Origin: Nocardioides ungokensis | GTDB taxonomy: Bacteria; Actinomycetota; Actinomycetes; Propionibacteriales; Nocardioidaceae | DNA: 64,000 nt | Reading direction: 5' to 3' | NCBI RefSeq assembly: GCF_013466985.1 | Contig: NZ_CP059164.1 | Span: forward strand, 877,001-941,000 | Part shown: piece by piece, positions 8,709-18,311 of the stretch | Layout of the letters: every line of letters starts with the position of its first letter | How positions within the stretch are numbered: position 1 is the first letter of the stretch | Position numbers and translations under genes: made by a program | Notes under the pieces: generated by a model | The model's input: only the letters and a program-made list of their open reading frames with translations | Told to the model about the DNA's origin: nothing | Database searches by the model: none

Positions 8709-11107
8709 ATGAGCGAGCTCGACACCACCGGCCCCGCCTTGGGCAGCCCCGCCCTGAGCGGCCACGCATTGAGTCGCAGCGCGTTGAGTGGCAGCGCCTT
8801 GAGCGACGAGGCGACGACGACGCTCCGCGAGATCTCGCAGCGGGTGCTGTGGCTCTCGGCCGCGATCGTGGACGCCGCCAACCGCGGCCGGCCCAACACC
8901 AGCGGCGTCAAGGTCGGTGGGCACCAGTCGTCGTCGGCGTCGATGGTCGACATCATGGTCGCGCTGTGGTTCCACGAGCTGACCAGTGAGGACCGGGTCT
9001 CGGTCAAGCCGCACGCCTCGCCGGTGCTGCACGCGATCAACTACCTGCTCGGCGACCTCGACGAGAAGTACCTCCCGACGCTGCGCGCCAAGGGCGGGCT
9101 GCAGTCCTACCCCTCGCGGCTGAAGGACCCCGACACCGTCGACTTCTCCACCGGCTCGGTCGGCATCGGGGCGACCGCGGCGCTGTGGGCGGCGATCTCG
9201 CACCGCTACGTGCGCTCGCAGTTCGCGGACGCACCTCCGGCGGGCCGGTTCATCAGCCTGCTCGGTGACGCCGAGCTCGACGAGGGGGCCATCTGGGAGG
9301 CCGTCGCCGACCCGCAGGTCGCCCACCTCGGCGAGCTGCTCTGGGTCGTCGACCTCAACCGGCAGTCGCTGGACCGGGTGGTGCCCGACATCCAGATCGC
9401 ACGCCTGCAGGGCATGTTCGAGGCGGCCGGCTGGCAGGTCGTGACCCTCAAGTGGGGCCGGCTGATCTCCGAGCTGTTCGACCGACCGGGTGGTGCCGAG
9501 CTGCGCCGCCGGCTGGAGGACATGCCCAACGAGGAGTACCAGCGGATGCTCCGCGTCGACTCCTCCGAGGTCGCGGGCCGGATCATGGGGGAGGGGGGCA
9601 GTGCGCAGCTTCGCGCGCTGCTCGAGGAGGTCCCCTCGGTCCAGCTCGCCGCGGCCGTGCGCGACCTCGGCGGGCACGACCTCGGACTGCTGGTCGACAC
9701 CTTCCGGGCCCTCGACACGACACGGCCGACCGTCGTCTTCGCCTACACCGTCAAGGGCCGCGGCCTCCCCACCGAGGGCCACCCCAACAACCCTCCGCGC
9801 TGCTCACCGAGGCCCAGATGCAGGCGCTGGCCGACGCCTCCGGCACCTCGCTCGAGGAGCCGTGGCTGGCGTTCGAGCCCGGCACCGCCGAGGGCGAGCT
9901 GTGCCGCGACCGCGGCGCCGCGCTGCGTCGTACGCCCGTCGCCTCGCCCGCCGCGGTGGCCGTGCCCACGTCGCTGGGGCACCCGCACCGCAAGCCCGCG
10001 TCCACGCAGGCCGCACTGGGCCGCCTGCTCGCGGACCTCAAGCACGACGCCCCTGAGGCGGCGGCGCGGGTGGTGACCTGCAGCCCCGACGTGGCGTCCT
10101 CGACCAACCTCGGCGGCTGGATCAACAAGACCGGCGTGTGGTCGGTGCAGGACCGGCGGGACTGGTTCGCCGACGACCGCGAGCGGGTCCTGAAGTGGTC
10201 GGAGGTCAGCAACGGCCAGCACATCGAGCTCGGCATCGCCGAGGTCAACCTGGTCGGGCTGCTCGGCGAGCTGGGTGCGACCTGGTCGCGGTGGGGCGAG
10301 CGGCTGATCCCGATCGCGACGCTCTACGACCCGTTCGTGTCGCGGGCGCTCGAGCCGTGGTCCTACGGCATCTATTCCGGCGGACAGTCGATCCTGGTCG
10401 GTACGCCGTCCGGCGTCACCCTCGCGCCCGAGGGCGGCGCGCACCAGTCGATCACCACGCCGTCGATCGGGCTCGAGCAGCCGGGTTGCGTGGCGTGGGA
10501 ACCGGCGTTCGGGCAGGACCTGGAGTGGTGCTTCCTGCACGCGATGTCCCAGGTGGGCGTGCCGAGCGGGACGTCGGCGTACTTCCGGCTCTCGACGCGG
10601 CCCATCGACCCGGCCCTGGCCCGCCTGCCCGAGGAGCCCACCCTGCTCGAGCGGCGCCGGCGCCAGGCCATCGCCGGTGGCTACCGGGTGACCTCGCACG
10701 ACCTCGCGTCCGAGCAGGTCACGTTGGTCGGCGTCGGCGCGATGATGCCCGAGGTGCTGGCGGCCGCCGAGCTGCTGGAGTCGGAGGGCGTCACCGCGGG
10801 TGTCGTGTGCCTGACCAGCCCGGACCTCGTGTTCCGTTCGTGGCAGCAGCGCTCGAGCCGCGCGCCCGGCGCCGGCGGCGGCATCGTGGAGGACCTCTTC
10901 CCGTCCTCGCACCCCGCGCCGCTGGTCACCGTGCTCGACGGGCACCCGCACACGCTGTCGTTCCTGGCCGGCGTGCGCGGCGACCGGACCCGCTGCCTGG
11001 GCGTCACGGAGTTCGGGCAGTCCTCGGGACTGGAGGACGCGTACGCGCTGCACGGGATCGACACCGGCTCGATCGCCGATGCGGCGCTGACGCTCCTGGG
11101 GCGCTGA
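8709..11107 (+). CDS. Homodimeric pyruvate-dehydrogenase-like E1 (transketolase family; frameshifted)
   Basis: About 799 aa when read through one missing base near 9792. Start ATG 8709 follows GGGAAGGA. Thiamine diphosphate enzyme of the AceE/transketolase superfamily. The ThDP-binding region appears as HASPVLHAINYLLG, GSVGIGATAALWA and LLGDAELDEGAIWEA, with VDLNRQSLDR. Translation then breaks inside the conserved TVKGRGLPTEGHPNN / SALLTEAQ junction (a His codon is lost) and resumes with ELGIAEVNLVGLLGE and GTPSGVTLAPEGGAHQS. Likely oxidises a 2-oxoacid, but it stands alone without E2/E3 genes, so the physiological substrate is uncertain. The N-terminus carries short ALSG repeats. Confidence 0.82.
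8752..8805 (+). repeat. Short in-frame repeats in the E1 N-terminus
   Basis: Units of about 15 bases around TTGAGTGGCAGCGCG occur three to four times and encode repeated (H/R/G)-(A/S)-ALS(G/R/D) steps in the poorly conserved N-terminal tail of the E1 gene. Slippage-type duplication is the simplest explanation; the start at 8709 and the SD upstream are unaffected. Confidence 0.6.
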
Positions 11108-11108
11108 G

Positions 11109-11127
11109 CCACCCGTAAAGGGGGTGG
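11109..11127. terminator. Hairpin between convergent genes
   Basis: CCACCC and GGGTGG form a stem around a 7-base loop two bases after the E1 stop, with a further GCGC/GCGC extension possible. It lies in the 37-bp gap between two convergent genes, as expected for a shared terminator. There is no U tract, which is usual in this phylum. Confidence 0.45.
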
Positions 11128-11144
11128 GCGCTGGGGCTTGCGAC

Positions 11145-11534
11145 TCAGGCGGGATGCGCGGCTGTCGTGGAGCCGTGGTGCATCGCCCGGGCTCGCAGCA
11201 CCGCCACGACCGCCGCCCCCAGGCCGAGCACGATCGCCAGGGCCGTCCAGAACAGCACCAAGGCAAGCGCCACGCCGCCGACGACTGCCAGTGCGGCTCC
11301 GGCCCAGGGGTACTGGTCCTCGATCAGGAACCCGACCGCGCCGAGGAACACGATCGCGAAGAAGATCATGCCGACGACCTTGTCGCTGTCGCTGTTGGAC
11401 CAGAAGCCCGACCCGGCGATGAGGGCCACCAGCAAGGACAGGACGCCAAGCGCCCCGACGATCGCGAGAATGGCCGCGCTGGTGAGGCTCAGGGCGCCCA
11501 GGCGCCCCCCGGGCTTGCGAAGTCGATCGATCAT
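11145..11534 (-). CDS. Small multi-pass membrane protein
   Basis: 129 aa from ATG 11534, preceded by GAGGTGCGTC. Four hydrophobic segments are visible (AAILAIVGALGVLSLLVALI, GMIFFAIVFLGAVGFLI, AAALAVVGGVALALVLFW, AIVLGLGAAVVAVLRA). A short basic N-terminus and a His/Thr-rich tail lie in the cytoplasm or outside. I do not recognise the family and see no catalytic motif. The longer frame to 11969 runs antisense through the thermonuclease gene and is rejected. Confidence 0.7.
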   Translation of the reverse strand: MIDRLRKPGGRLGALSLTSAAILAIVGALGVLSLLVALIAGSGFWSNSDSDKVVGMIFFAIVFLGAVGFLIEDQYPWAGAALAVVGGVALALVLFWTALAIVLGLGAAVVAVLRARAMHHGSTTAAHPA

Positions 11535-11786
11535 GACGCACCTCGTCGGCGACGGGGCGGCACGGGTTGCCGGAACGTCGCCCGGTTCCAGTGTCGCCCT
11601 CATGTGGGTCGGCGTCATGACCCGAATGGGGTGGCCGCGATCGGACAGAGCTGACGGCGGGGCGCTGCTGGGGCGCTGAGCACCTCCCTCATCCAGGGGG
11701 ACCTCCCTCATCCGGGGGACCTGGCACGACTTCGGACGGCGCCGTCGGCGGTGGCCGCCATCCTCGTGGGGACGGGGGAGGTCGAC

Positions 11787-12470
11787 ATGCTGGAGCGAGG
11801 CATCGCACTGCTGAGCATCGGACTGGTGGCTGCCTTCGCATGGTGGCTCGGCCTGCCCGCGGCGCTGTCGTCCCACGGGTCGGGGGCTCCGGTCGGGGAC
11901 CGGGCCCATCCCGTGCGGCCGATCCGCCCACCGACCCATGACAAGGCGACCCATGACACGGCGACCCATGACGCCCCGAACGACGCGGGAGAGCGGGGCG
12001 GCGTGGGGGTGCCGCGGCGGGCGGTCCGGGTCACCGTCGTACGGCTGGTCGACGGCGACACGCTGATCGTCCGGTCACGCGTCGCGGTCCCGGGTGTGCT
12101 GGCCGCGGGCGAGACCCGCGTGCGGCTGCTGGAGGTCGACACCCCCGAGAGCGTCGAGTCCGGTGCGCCGGTCGAGTGCTACGCGCACCGGGCCACCGCG
12201 GAGCTGGCCCGGCTGGCCCCGCCCGGGTCCGAGGTCTCGGTCCTCCCGGACCTGGACCTGCTCGACCCCTACGGCCGCACCCTGCTCTACGTCTGGAACG
12301 CGCGCGGCGACTTCGTCAACCTCCAGCTGGTGCGGTCCGGCGCCGCCGAGGCGGTGCTCTACGAGCCGAACGACCGCTACATCGACGTCATGCGACGCGC
12401 CGAAGCAGGAGCGCGGGCGAGCGGCGTGGGGCTGTGGGGGCGGTGCGACTACTTCGGCCAGCCCGCGTAG
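11787..12470 (+). CDS. Thermonuclease-like (SNase-fold) protein, membrane-anchored
   Basis: 227 aa from ATG 11787, chosen because GGGGGAGG lies five bases upstream; the earlier ATG at 11751 has no ribosome site. An N-terminal hydrophobic segment (IALLSIGLVAAFAWWLGL) probably anchors the protein. A linker with THD repeats follows, then an SNase domain: VRLVDGDTLIV, ETRVRLLEVDTPES, ECYAHRATAEL, DPYGRTLLYVW and NLQLVRSGAAEAV. The conserved Arg/Asp/Glu of the staphylococcal nuclease active site are plausible in RLLEVDTPE and DPYGR. A phosphodiesterase acting on extracellular nucleic acid is the likely role. Confidence 0.82.
   Translation: MLERGIALLSIGLVAAFAWWLGLPAALSSHGSGAPVGDRAHPVRPIRPPTHDKATHDTATHDAPNDAGERGGVGVPRRAVRVTVVRLVDGDTLIVRSRVAVPGVLAAGETRVRLLEVDTPESVESGAPVECYAHRATAELARLAPPGSEVSVLPDLDLLDPYGRTLLYVWNARGDFVNLQLVRSGAAEAVLYEPNDRYIDVMRRAEAGARASGVGLWGRCDYFGQPA
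11932..11976 (+). repeat. Three tandem 15-bp repeats in the thermonuclease linker
   Basis: Three copies of a 15-base unit beginning CGACCCATGAC encode THDKA / THDTA / THDAP. The copies differ at the last bases only, which indicates recent slippage within the disordered linker between the membrane anchor and the nuclease domain. Confidence 0.75.
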
Positions 12471-12607
12471 TCGCTCTCGGGCCACCGGGAGTCCACAGCC
12501 CGGGTTCTCGCCCGGGACGTCCACAGGTACGCCGCACGACGGCCGGCGTTGTCGGCGGCCCGGCGGAGAGTGGCGTGGTCCACCAGACCGCGACGTGGGG
12601 AGATCGC

Positions 12608-12850
12608 ATGGGCCGCAACGCCGACCACCAGCTCGATGACCGGCAGCCCGAGAATCGGGTGCTCGCCGACCGGGTCGTCTCGCTCGGTGAGTACCGCCAG
12701 TCCCGCCGCATCGACGGCTGGCTGCCGTGCCATGGTGCCTGCTGCGCCCAGGCGGTGGCGAGCTCGCGCCGACCGGCGGGTGAGGTGGTCGACCTGACCC
12801 GGCGCCGCGGCTCGGGACGCGAGCCCAGGCCGCCGCCCGCGAGTCGGTGA
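12608..12850 (+). CDS. Small hypothetical protein with Cys cluster
   Basis: 80 aa from ATG 12608 with a GGGGAGA site five bases upstream. Third codon positions are strongly G/C, unlike the overlapping frames. A PCHGACC segment may bind a metal, and the C-terminus is Arg-rich (DLTRRRGSGREPR). I do not recognise a family. It stands alone between the thermonuclease gene and a convergent MFS transporter. The evidence is codon bias plus ribosome site only. Confidence 0.5.
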   Translation: MGRNADHQLDDRQPENRVLADRVVSLGEYRQSRRIDGWLPCHGACCAQAVASSRRPAGEVVDLTRRRGSGREPRPPPASR

Positions 12851-12893
12851 CGCCCTGACTGCCTGGCGGATGCCGGCGACCAGCGGCGGTCGG

Positions 12894-14363
12894 TCAGCGA
12901 GCGGCGCTGTCGACAGGCGCCGGGTGCTCGGCCTCGTACTCCGCCTGCGGACCCGGGACCACGTGGGTGCGGGCACGGATGACCGGGACGAAGACGGCCA
13001 CCACGGCCGCCAGCGCCGAGGTGACCACGAGGACGCCGAAGCCGTGGGTGTAGCCGGACTCCACCGGGAGGCCGTCGGGGCGCAGGGTCGCGGTCACGAC
13101 GCTGGCCAGGAGGGCGCCACCGAGGGCGCCGCCGACGGTCCGGATGTTGGCATTCATGCCGCTGGCGACACCGGTCTGGGTCTGCGGGACGGCGTCGACG
13201 ACGAGGTTCGACATCGCGGCGAACGCGAGGCCGAAGGCGAGGCCGAGGACCGTGGTCTCGACGACGACCTGCCAGAGCTGGTCGTGCGCCAGCGTCAGGC
13301 CGAGCGTGCCGAGCGAGGTCAGGGTGGCACCGGCGACCAGGATCGCCTTGGACCCGAAGCGCGCTGCGAGCCGACCCGAGAAGACGCCGGCGATGAAGGT
13401 CGCCGCGGTCTGGGGGAGGAGCAGCAGCCCGGACTCGGTCACCGAGACGCCGAAGCCGTAGCCGGTGAACGACGGGGTCTGCAGGAACTGCGGGAGGAAG
13501 GCGAACATGGAGTACATCCCCATGCCGAAGAGCAGCGCCACGAGATTGACGGTCCACACCGTGGGGATCCGCATCATCCGCATGTCGACGAGCGGCTGCT
13601 CGCTGCGGGACTCGGCGACGACCCAGACGGGAAGGAGGGCCGCGGCCACGACGAAGAGACCCAGCACGCGTCCGGACGTCCAGCCCCAGCTGTGACCCTG
13701 GCTCACGCCCAGCAGCAGGGCGACCAGCCAGGCCGAGAGCAGCAGGGCGCTGCCGACGTTGATCCGGCCGGGGGTGCGCTCCGGCGACTCGGGCACCCAC
13801 ACCGCGGCGGCGACGGCCGCCACGAGGGTCATGACCATCGGCAGCCAGAAGAGCCAGTGGTAGCTGAGCGCGTTCACGACCGGGCCGGCCAGCACCAGCC
13901 CGAAGCCACCACCGACGGCGAGCAGCGCGGCCGACGTGCCGACCGCGCCAGCAACCTTGTCGCGCGGGAACTCGTCGCGGATGATCCCGAAGGTCAGCGG
14001 GAGCACGCCGCCGCCGATGCCCTGGACCGCGCGCGCCACGATGAGCACCCCGATGGTGGGCGCCAGGGCCGCCATCAGCGAGCCCACGGTGAGGGCGGCG
14101 AGCGCGAAGACGAGCATCCGCTCCTTGCCGACCTTGTCCCCGACCCGGCCGATGATCGGCGTGAACACCGACGCCGAGAGCAGGTAGGCGGTGAGCACCC
14201 ACGTGACGGTGGCCTGGTCGGTGTCGAGCGCGGCCTCGATGGTCGGCAGGACGGGGTTGACCATCGACTGCAGCAGGGAGAACGACGAGACCCCGAGACA
14301 GAGGACCAGGAAGGTCACCCGGTAGTCGGTCCTGCGGTCGGTCGCCGCCGTCTTGGTGCTCAT
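12894..14363 (-). CDS. MFS drug exporter, DHA2 (14-helix) type
   Basis: 489 aa. Predicted proton-driven exporter in the cytoplasmic membrane. Signature segments are present: an N-terminal TM helix, TVTWVLTAYLLSASVFTPI, the motif A loop GRVGDKVGKERML, motif C-like GGGFGLVLAGPVV, and LLPQTAATFIAGVFSGRLA in the second half. Fourteen hydrophobic stretches can be counted roughly. The ATG at 14363 has GGAGAGG upstream. It is not co-transcribed with a regulator; substrates cannot be predicted. Confidence 0.87.
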   Translation of the reverse strand: MSTKTAATDRRTDYRVTFLVLCLGVSSFSLLQSMVNPVLPTIEAALDTDQATVTWVLTAYLLSASVFTPIIGRVGDKVGKERMLVFALAALTVGSLMAALAPTIGVLIVARAVQGIGGGVLPLTFGIIRDEFPRDKVAGAVGTSAALLAVGGGFGLVLAGPVVNALSYHWLFWLPMVMTLVAAVAAAVWVPESPERTPGRINVGSALLLSAWLVALLLGVSQGHSWGWTSGRVLGLFVVAAALLPVWVVAESRSEQPLVDMRMMRIPTVWTVNLVALLFGMGMYSMFAFLPQFLQTPSFTGYGFGVSVTESGLLLLPQTAATFIAGVFSGRLAARFGSKAILVAGATLTSLGTLGLTLAHDQLWQVVVETTVLGLAFGLAFAAMSNLVVDAVPQTQTGVASGMNANIRTVGGALGGALLASVVTATLRPDGLPVESGYTHGFGVLVVTSALAAVVAVFVPVIRARTHVVPGPQAEYEAEHPAPVDSAAR

Positions 14364-14494
14364 GGAAGATGCCTCTCCTGCTGTGAGATCGCCGAACCAG
14401 TCAGAAGAGCCCGGGTGCTGAGCAGAACCTCGGACCGGGGCCGGGCATTCCTGCGGCCGGGGTGTCGCGCCTCACCCCAGCTCGACGGAGTCGT

Positions 14495-15256
14495 TCAGGA
14501 GGGCTGTACGGCGTCGCTCGGGCGCACCTCGCCGGGCTCCACGACGTGGGCGTCCACGCCGAACGGCAGCTCGGCCGACGGGGCGCCGGTGCGGGATGCC
14601 AACGCCCGGAGGACGCGGGCCGAGGGCACGCCGGTGGCGGGGTCGAGGTCGACGACGGCGCAGCGGGGGATCGACTCGTGGACCCGGATCCGGGCGGATC
14701 CCACCCGGACCTCCCGACCCAGCCAGGTCTCCTCGACGAACGGCTCGTCACCGGCGTCCACGACCAGCGTGGCTCGGAACCGGGCGGCCTCGTCGAGCAT
14801 CGCCGGGCGTCCCAGCCGATCGGCCAGCCACCGGATCGAGGCCCACGAGACCAGGCTCACCGCGGCGCCGTACACGACCCCGCCGGGCGGCGAGGCGGCC
14901 AGCCGGACCGGGACCCCGAGGTAGGAGGACGCCAGGGCGGCGTGGGGGCCGTCGAGGAGGTCGAGCGCCACCTCGCGACCCCAGTAGTCGCAGGTGACCT
15001 GCTCGCCGGTGCGCACCGGAGCGCCGGTCGCGTCGTCGCCGGACGGGAGCACCAGCTGCAGGGAGCCGCCGTCCCAGCGGGAGCGAACGGCCAGCAGCGA
15101 CGGGTTCTGCACAGTGCGCAGCACGTGTCGGCGGGGCACGTCGACGAGGCAGAAGGCCCGGTCGCCGACAGGCCCGTGGGCGTCCAGCGTGACCGCGTCG
15201 TACGACGCGTGCCGGGTGCCCTTGACCGGGGCGAAGCCGAGGCTGGTGACCCTCAC
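14495..15256 (-). CDS. MOSC domain protein (molybdenum cofactor-binding, MOCS/YcbX type)
   Basis: About 253 aa. I choose GTG 15256 (VRVTSLGFAPVKG) because family members begin at this strand; an in-frame GTG at 15274 is possible and neither has a good ribosome site. The N-terminal beta-barrel domain (PVKGTRHASYDAVTL, GDRAFCLVD, RTVQNPSLL) is followed by the MOSC core with RFRATLVVDA, EETWLGREVRVG and PRCAVVDLDPATG, including the conserved Cys. MOSC proteins transfer sulfur or use molybdenum cofactor for N-reduction. No partner gene is adjacent. Confidence 0.82.
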   Translation of the reverse strand: MRVTSLGFAPVKGTRHASYDAVTLDAHGPVGDRAFCLVDVPRRHVLRTVQNPSLLAVRSRWDGGSLQLVLPSGDDATGAPVRTGEQVTCDYWGREVALDLLDGPHAALASSYLGVPVRLAASPPGGVVYGAAVSLVSWASIRWLADRLGRPAMLDEAARFRATLVVDAGDEPFVEETWLGREVRVGSARIRVHESIPRCAVVDLDPATGVPSARVLRALASRTGAPSAELPFGVDAHVVEPGEVRPSDAVQPS

Positions 15257-15422
15257 CCGAGGAGCGTGACACACCTGGTGGCGGGCTGGCCCATACCCGA
15301 TCTCAGCCCCGCTGGTGCGAGAACCCGGCCCGGATCACCGAAATCAGCGATGTGGCCCGGGGCCGACGCCACGTGTCCTGATCGGAGGGGGACGAGCGTG
15401 CCTACGACGGATCGAGGATGAG

Positions 15423-15872
15423 ATGAACAGGAAAGCGGCAGTGGCGGCAGCGACAGCATTGATCTCGGCTACGGCGCTCACGGGGGCAACGGTCTCGGCG
15501 GACTCGGCGGCGGCCCGGAGCACGACGCACACCACCAGGCTGGTGCTGCACCAGACCGGTGACCACCGGATCGGACGGAACAGCTTCGCCGGGACGGATC
15601 GCGCCATGTCGCGCGAAACCGGCAAGATCGTCGGGTTCGATGCCATCACGGGGACGTTCAACCGCAAGACCCACGACGCATTCATCCAGGTGGCCCTGGC
15701 GCTCAAGGGCGGGATCGTCGTCGGCAACGTCACGCTGCACGAGGGCGTCAAGCGCTTCCACGGGCCGATCACCCAGGGCTCCGGGGCCTTCTCGGGCATC
15801 AGCGGCACGATCACCGGCAGGCAGGTGGGTGACGGCACGAAGACGTTCGTGACCCTGCACTGGCAGCTGTGA
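15423..15872 (+). CDS. Secreted small beta-barrel protein
   Basis: 149 aa from ATG 15423. A signal peptide (KAAVAAATALISATALTGA) is followed by an export site near SADSAAA. The mature domain repeats short GT/IT strands, for example FAGTDRAM, VGFDAITGTF, GIVVGNVTLHEG, GPITQGSGAFSGISGTITG. This pattern resembles the allene-oxide-cyclase/dirigent-like barrel fold, where GSGAFSGISG is typical. The similarity is a pattern judgement only; enzymatic activity is not shown. Confidence 0.65.
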   Translation: MNRKAAVAAATALISATALTGATVSADSAAARSTTHTTRLVLHQTGDHRIGRNSFAGTDRAMSRETGKIVGFDAITGTFNRKTHDAFIQVALALKGGIVVGNVTLHEGVKRFHGPITQGSGAFSGISGTITGRQVGDGTKTFVTLHWQL

Positions 15873-15909
15873 CCGAGGCGGCTGCGACGGGAGGCGCTCG
15901 GCGGCTGAG

Positions 15910-15915
15910 TAGCCT
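15910..15915 (+). promoter_or_regulatory. -10 box of rlmC
   Basis: TAGCCT nine bases before the ATG at 15925. The spacing would give a transcription start one to three bases before the start codon, so the mRNA is nearly leaderless. Confidence 0.45.
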
Positions 15916-15924
15916 TGGCGGGTC

Positions 15925-17065
15925 ATGGAGTGCGCCTACTTCGCGGCCGGCCGCTGCCGGTCCTGCAGCATCATCGAGCAGCCGTACTCCCGACAGCTGA
16001 CGGGCAAGCAGCAACACGTGCAGGAGCTGCTGGCCGGACATGGTGACCTGGCCTGGTCGCCGCCGGTCGCGAGCCGGCAGTTCGGCTTCCGCAACAAGGC
16101 GAAGATGGTCGTCACCGGCACCGCGGACCACCCTGCGCTGGGGATCCTGGGCCCGCACCTCGAGGGCGTCGATCTGCGTGAGTGCCCGCTGCACACGCCC
16201 GGGATCCAGGCGGCGCTGCCGGTGCTCGCGGCGTTCGTGAGCCGCGCCGGCCTGACGCCGTACGACGTGCCGCGGCGCCGCGGGGAGCTGAAGTACCTCC
16301 TGCTCACCGAGTCGCCGGACGGTGAGCTGATGCTGCGCTTCGTGCTCCGCTCGCAGGAGCCGGTCGCCCGGATCCGCAAGCACCTGCCGGGGCTGGTGGA
16401 CGACCTGCCCGGACTGGCGGTCGTCTCGGTCAACCTGCAGCCCGAGCACAAGGCCGTGCTCGAGGGGGAGCGGGAGATCCTGCTCACCGACCGTGAGACG
16501 TTGCGGATGCGGGTCAACGACGTCGACCTGCACCTGCGCCCGCAGAGCTTCTTCCAGACCAACACCGAGATGGCCGCGGAGCTCTACCGGCAGGGGCGCG
16601 CGTGGGTGAGGGAGGTCGCACCGGCGTCGGTGTGGGACCTCTACTGCGGCGTCGGCGGCTTCGCCCTGCACGTGGCCGCGCCCGGCCGAACGGTCACCGG
16701 GATCGAGGTCAGTGCGGAGGCCGTCGCGAGCGCCGAGCTGAGTCGGGATGAGCTGGGCCGGGACGAGCGGGGCCTGGCGGGGGTGGAGTTCGCAGCGGGG
16801 GACGCCACGGCGTACGCCCTCGGTGCCGAGGACGCGCCGGACCTCGTCGTGGTCAACCCGCCCCGGCGTGGCGTCGGGCCGGAGCTGAGCGGCTGGCTGG
16901 AGGACTCGGGCGTCGGCCACGTCGTCTACTCCAGCTGCAACGCGGAGTCCCTGGCCCGCGACCTCGCCGCGATGCCCTCGCTGCGGCCCACGCGGGGTCG
17001 GCTGCTCGACATGTTCCCGAACAACCGGGCACTACGAGGTGATCGTGCTCCTCGAGCGCTGCTGA
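15925..17065 (+). CDS. rlmC: 23S rRNA (uracil-C5)-methyltransferase RlmC-type (one-base insertion near stop)
   Basis: Iron-sulfur methyltransferase that makes m5U in 23S rRNA. About 379 aa. The N-terminus has the cluster-binding CRSCSIIEQPYSRQL; the catalytic half has QSFFQTN, LYCGVGGFALHVA (SAM motif), VNPPRRGVG and YSSCNAESLARD with the nucleophilic Cys. An extra A near 17023 turns the conserved LDMFPNTGHYEVIVLLERC ending into an unrelated read-through; the true TGA is at 17063-17065. Uridine position is inferred from RumB/RlmC-like length without a TRAM domain. Confidence 0.85.
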
Positions 17066-17124
17066 CACGAGTCGTGCGGCCCGGAGTGCGCCGGAGCGCA
17101 CTCCCAGCCACACGACGCAGCGTG

Positions 17125-18272
17125 TCAGGGGAGCGGGTCGACCTCCTCGTGGTCGCCCACCGTGGCGGAGAGCCGGCGCAGGTGGTGGTCGCCGTCGCCG
17201 AGCAGGTGGTCGAGGGCTGTCAGGCGGCTGGTGTAGCTGCCGATGCTGTACTCCGCGGTCATGCCGATGCCGCCGTGCAGCTGGATCGCCTCCTGGCCGA
17301 TGTGGCGGCCGGCGCGGCTGACCTGGAGCGCCGCGCGGGACGCGGCCTCGGCCATCGCCTCCGGCTTGCCCGCCGCGATCACCATGGTGGCCCACAGCGT
17401 CACGCTCTTGGCGAGCTCGAGGGAGACGTACATGTCCGCCGCCCGGAAGTTGAGCGCCTGGAAGGTGTTGAGGGTGACGCCGAACTGCTTGCGGCTGGTG
17501 AGGTACGACGTCGTGGCGTCGAGGGCGACCTCCATCGCGCCGATCGCCTCGTTGCAGGCCATCACGCGCGCGATGTCGCGCACCGCGGCGATGGTCGGGG
17601 TGAGGTCGACGCCTGCCTCGCCGAGCGGCTCGGCCGGGGTGGAGTCGAGCGAGATCCGGGCGGCGCGGCCGCCGTCGTGGGTGGCGTAGCCGTCGCGGCC
17701 GACGCCCGAGGCGTCGGGGTCGACGAGGAAGAGGCCGGTGCCACCGTCGGGCAGCGCCGCGCTGACGACGAGCCGGTCGGCGCGGGCGCCCTGGGGCACC
17801 GGCTCCTTGACGCCGGAGAGCGTCCAGCCGTCGCCGGAGGCGGCGGTGGCCGTCACCGCCGAGGCGGAGGCGGTCCACCGGGAGCCCGGCTCGGCGTGGG
17901 CGAGGGCGAGCACGAGCTCACCCGCGGAGAGCGCCCCGAGCACCTCGGCCCGCTGCTCGGCGGAGCCGCCGCCGCGACGACGCCGCCAGCGAGCACCACC
18001 GAGGTGAGGTAGGGCTCCGGGGCCAGCACCCTGCCCATCTCGTGGGCGACGATCCCGACCTCGACCGGGCCGGCGCCCGAGCCGCCGTCCTCCCCGCGGA
18101 ACGGCAGCCCGAGGATGCCCATCTCGGCCAGGCGGGCCCACAGCTTCTCGTCGAAGCCCGGGTCCTCGGCGGTCACCCGGCGACGGTTCTCGAAGTCGGC
18201 GTACGCCTTGCCGACCAGCCCGCGCACGGCCTCGCCGAGGGCCTGCTGCTCCTCGTCGTAGGTGAAGTCCAT
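17125..18272 (-). CDS. Acyl-CoA dehydrogenase, FadE type (frameshifted)
   Basis: FAD-dependent alpha,beta-dehydrogenation of an acyl-CoA. About 382 aa from ATG 18272 (MDFTYDEEQQALGEAV). A one-base shift near 17965, in a GCG-rich stretch, separates the N-terminal helical domain (LGLPFRGEDGGSG, MGRVLAPEPY) from the rest, which continues with LALAHAEPGS, FLVDPDA, VMACNEAIGAMEVALD, SRKQFGVTLNTFQAL and IQLHGGIGMTAEYSIG. Its start lies 40 bases downstream of a second FadE gene on the same strand, so the two may form a heteromeric enzyme as known for steroid side-chain dehydrogenases. Confidence 0.85.
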
Positions 18273-18311
18273 GTCAGTCCTCTTCCCAAAAAGTCCGAGT
18301 CAGGGTGCGGA

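Noticed and set aside
12870..14924. 684-codon plus-strand open frame across the MFS and MOSC genes
   Set aside because: Spans two well-supported minus-strand genes and consists of low-complexity Arg/Gly/Glu; a shadow frame.
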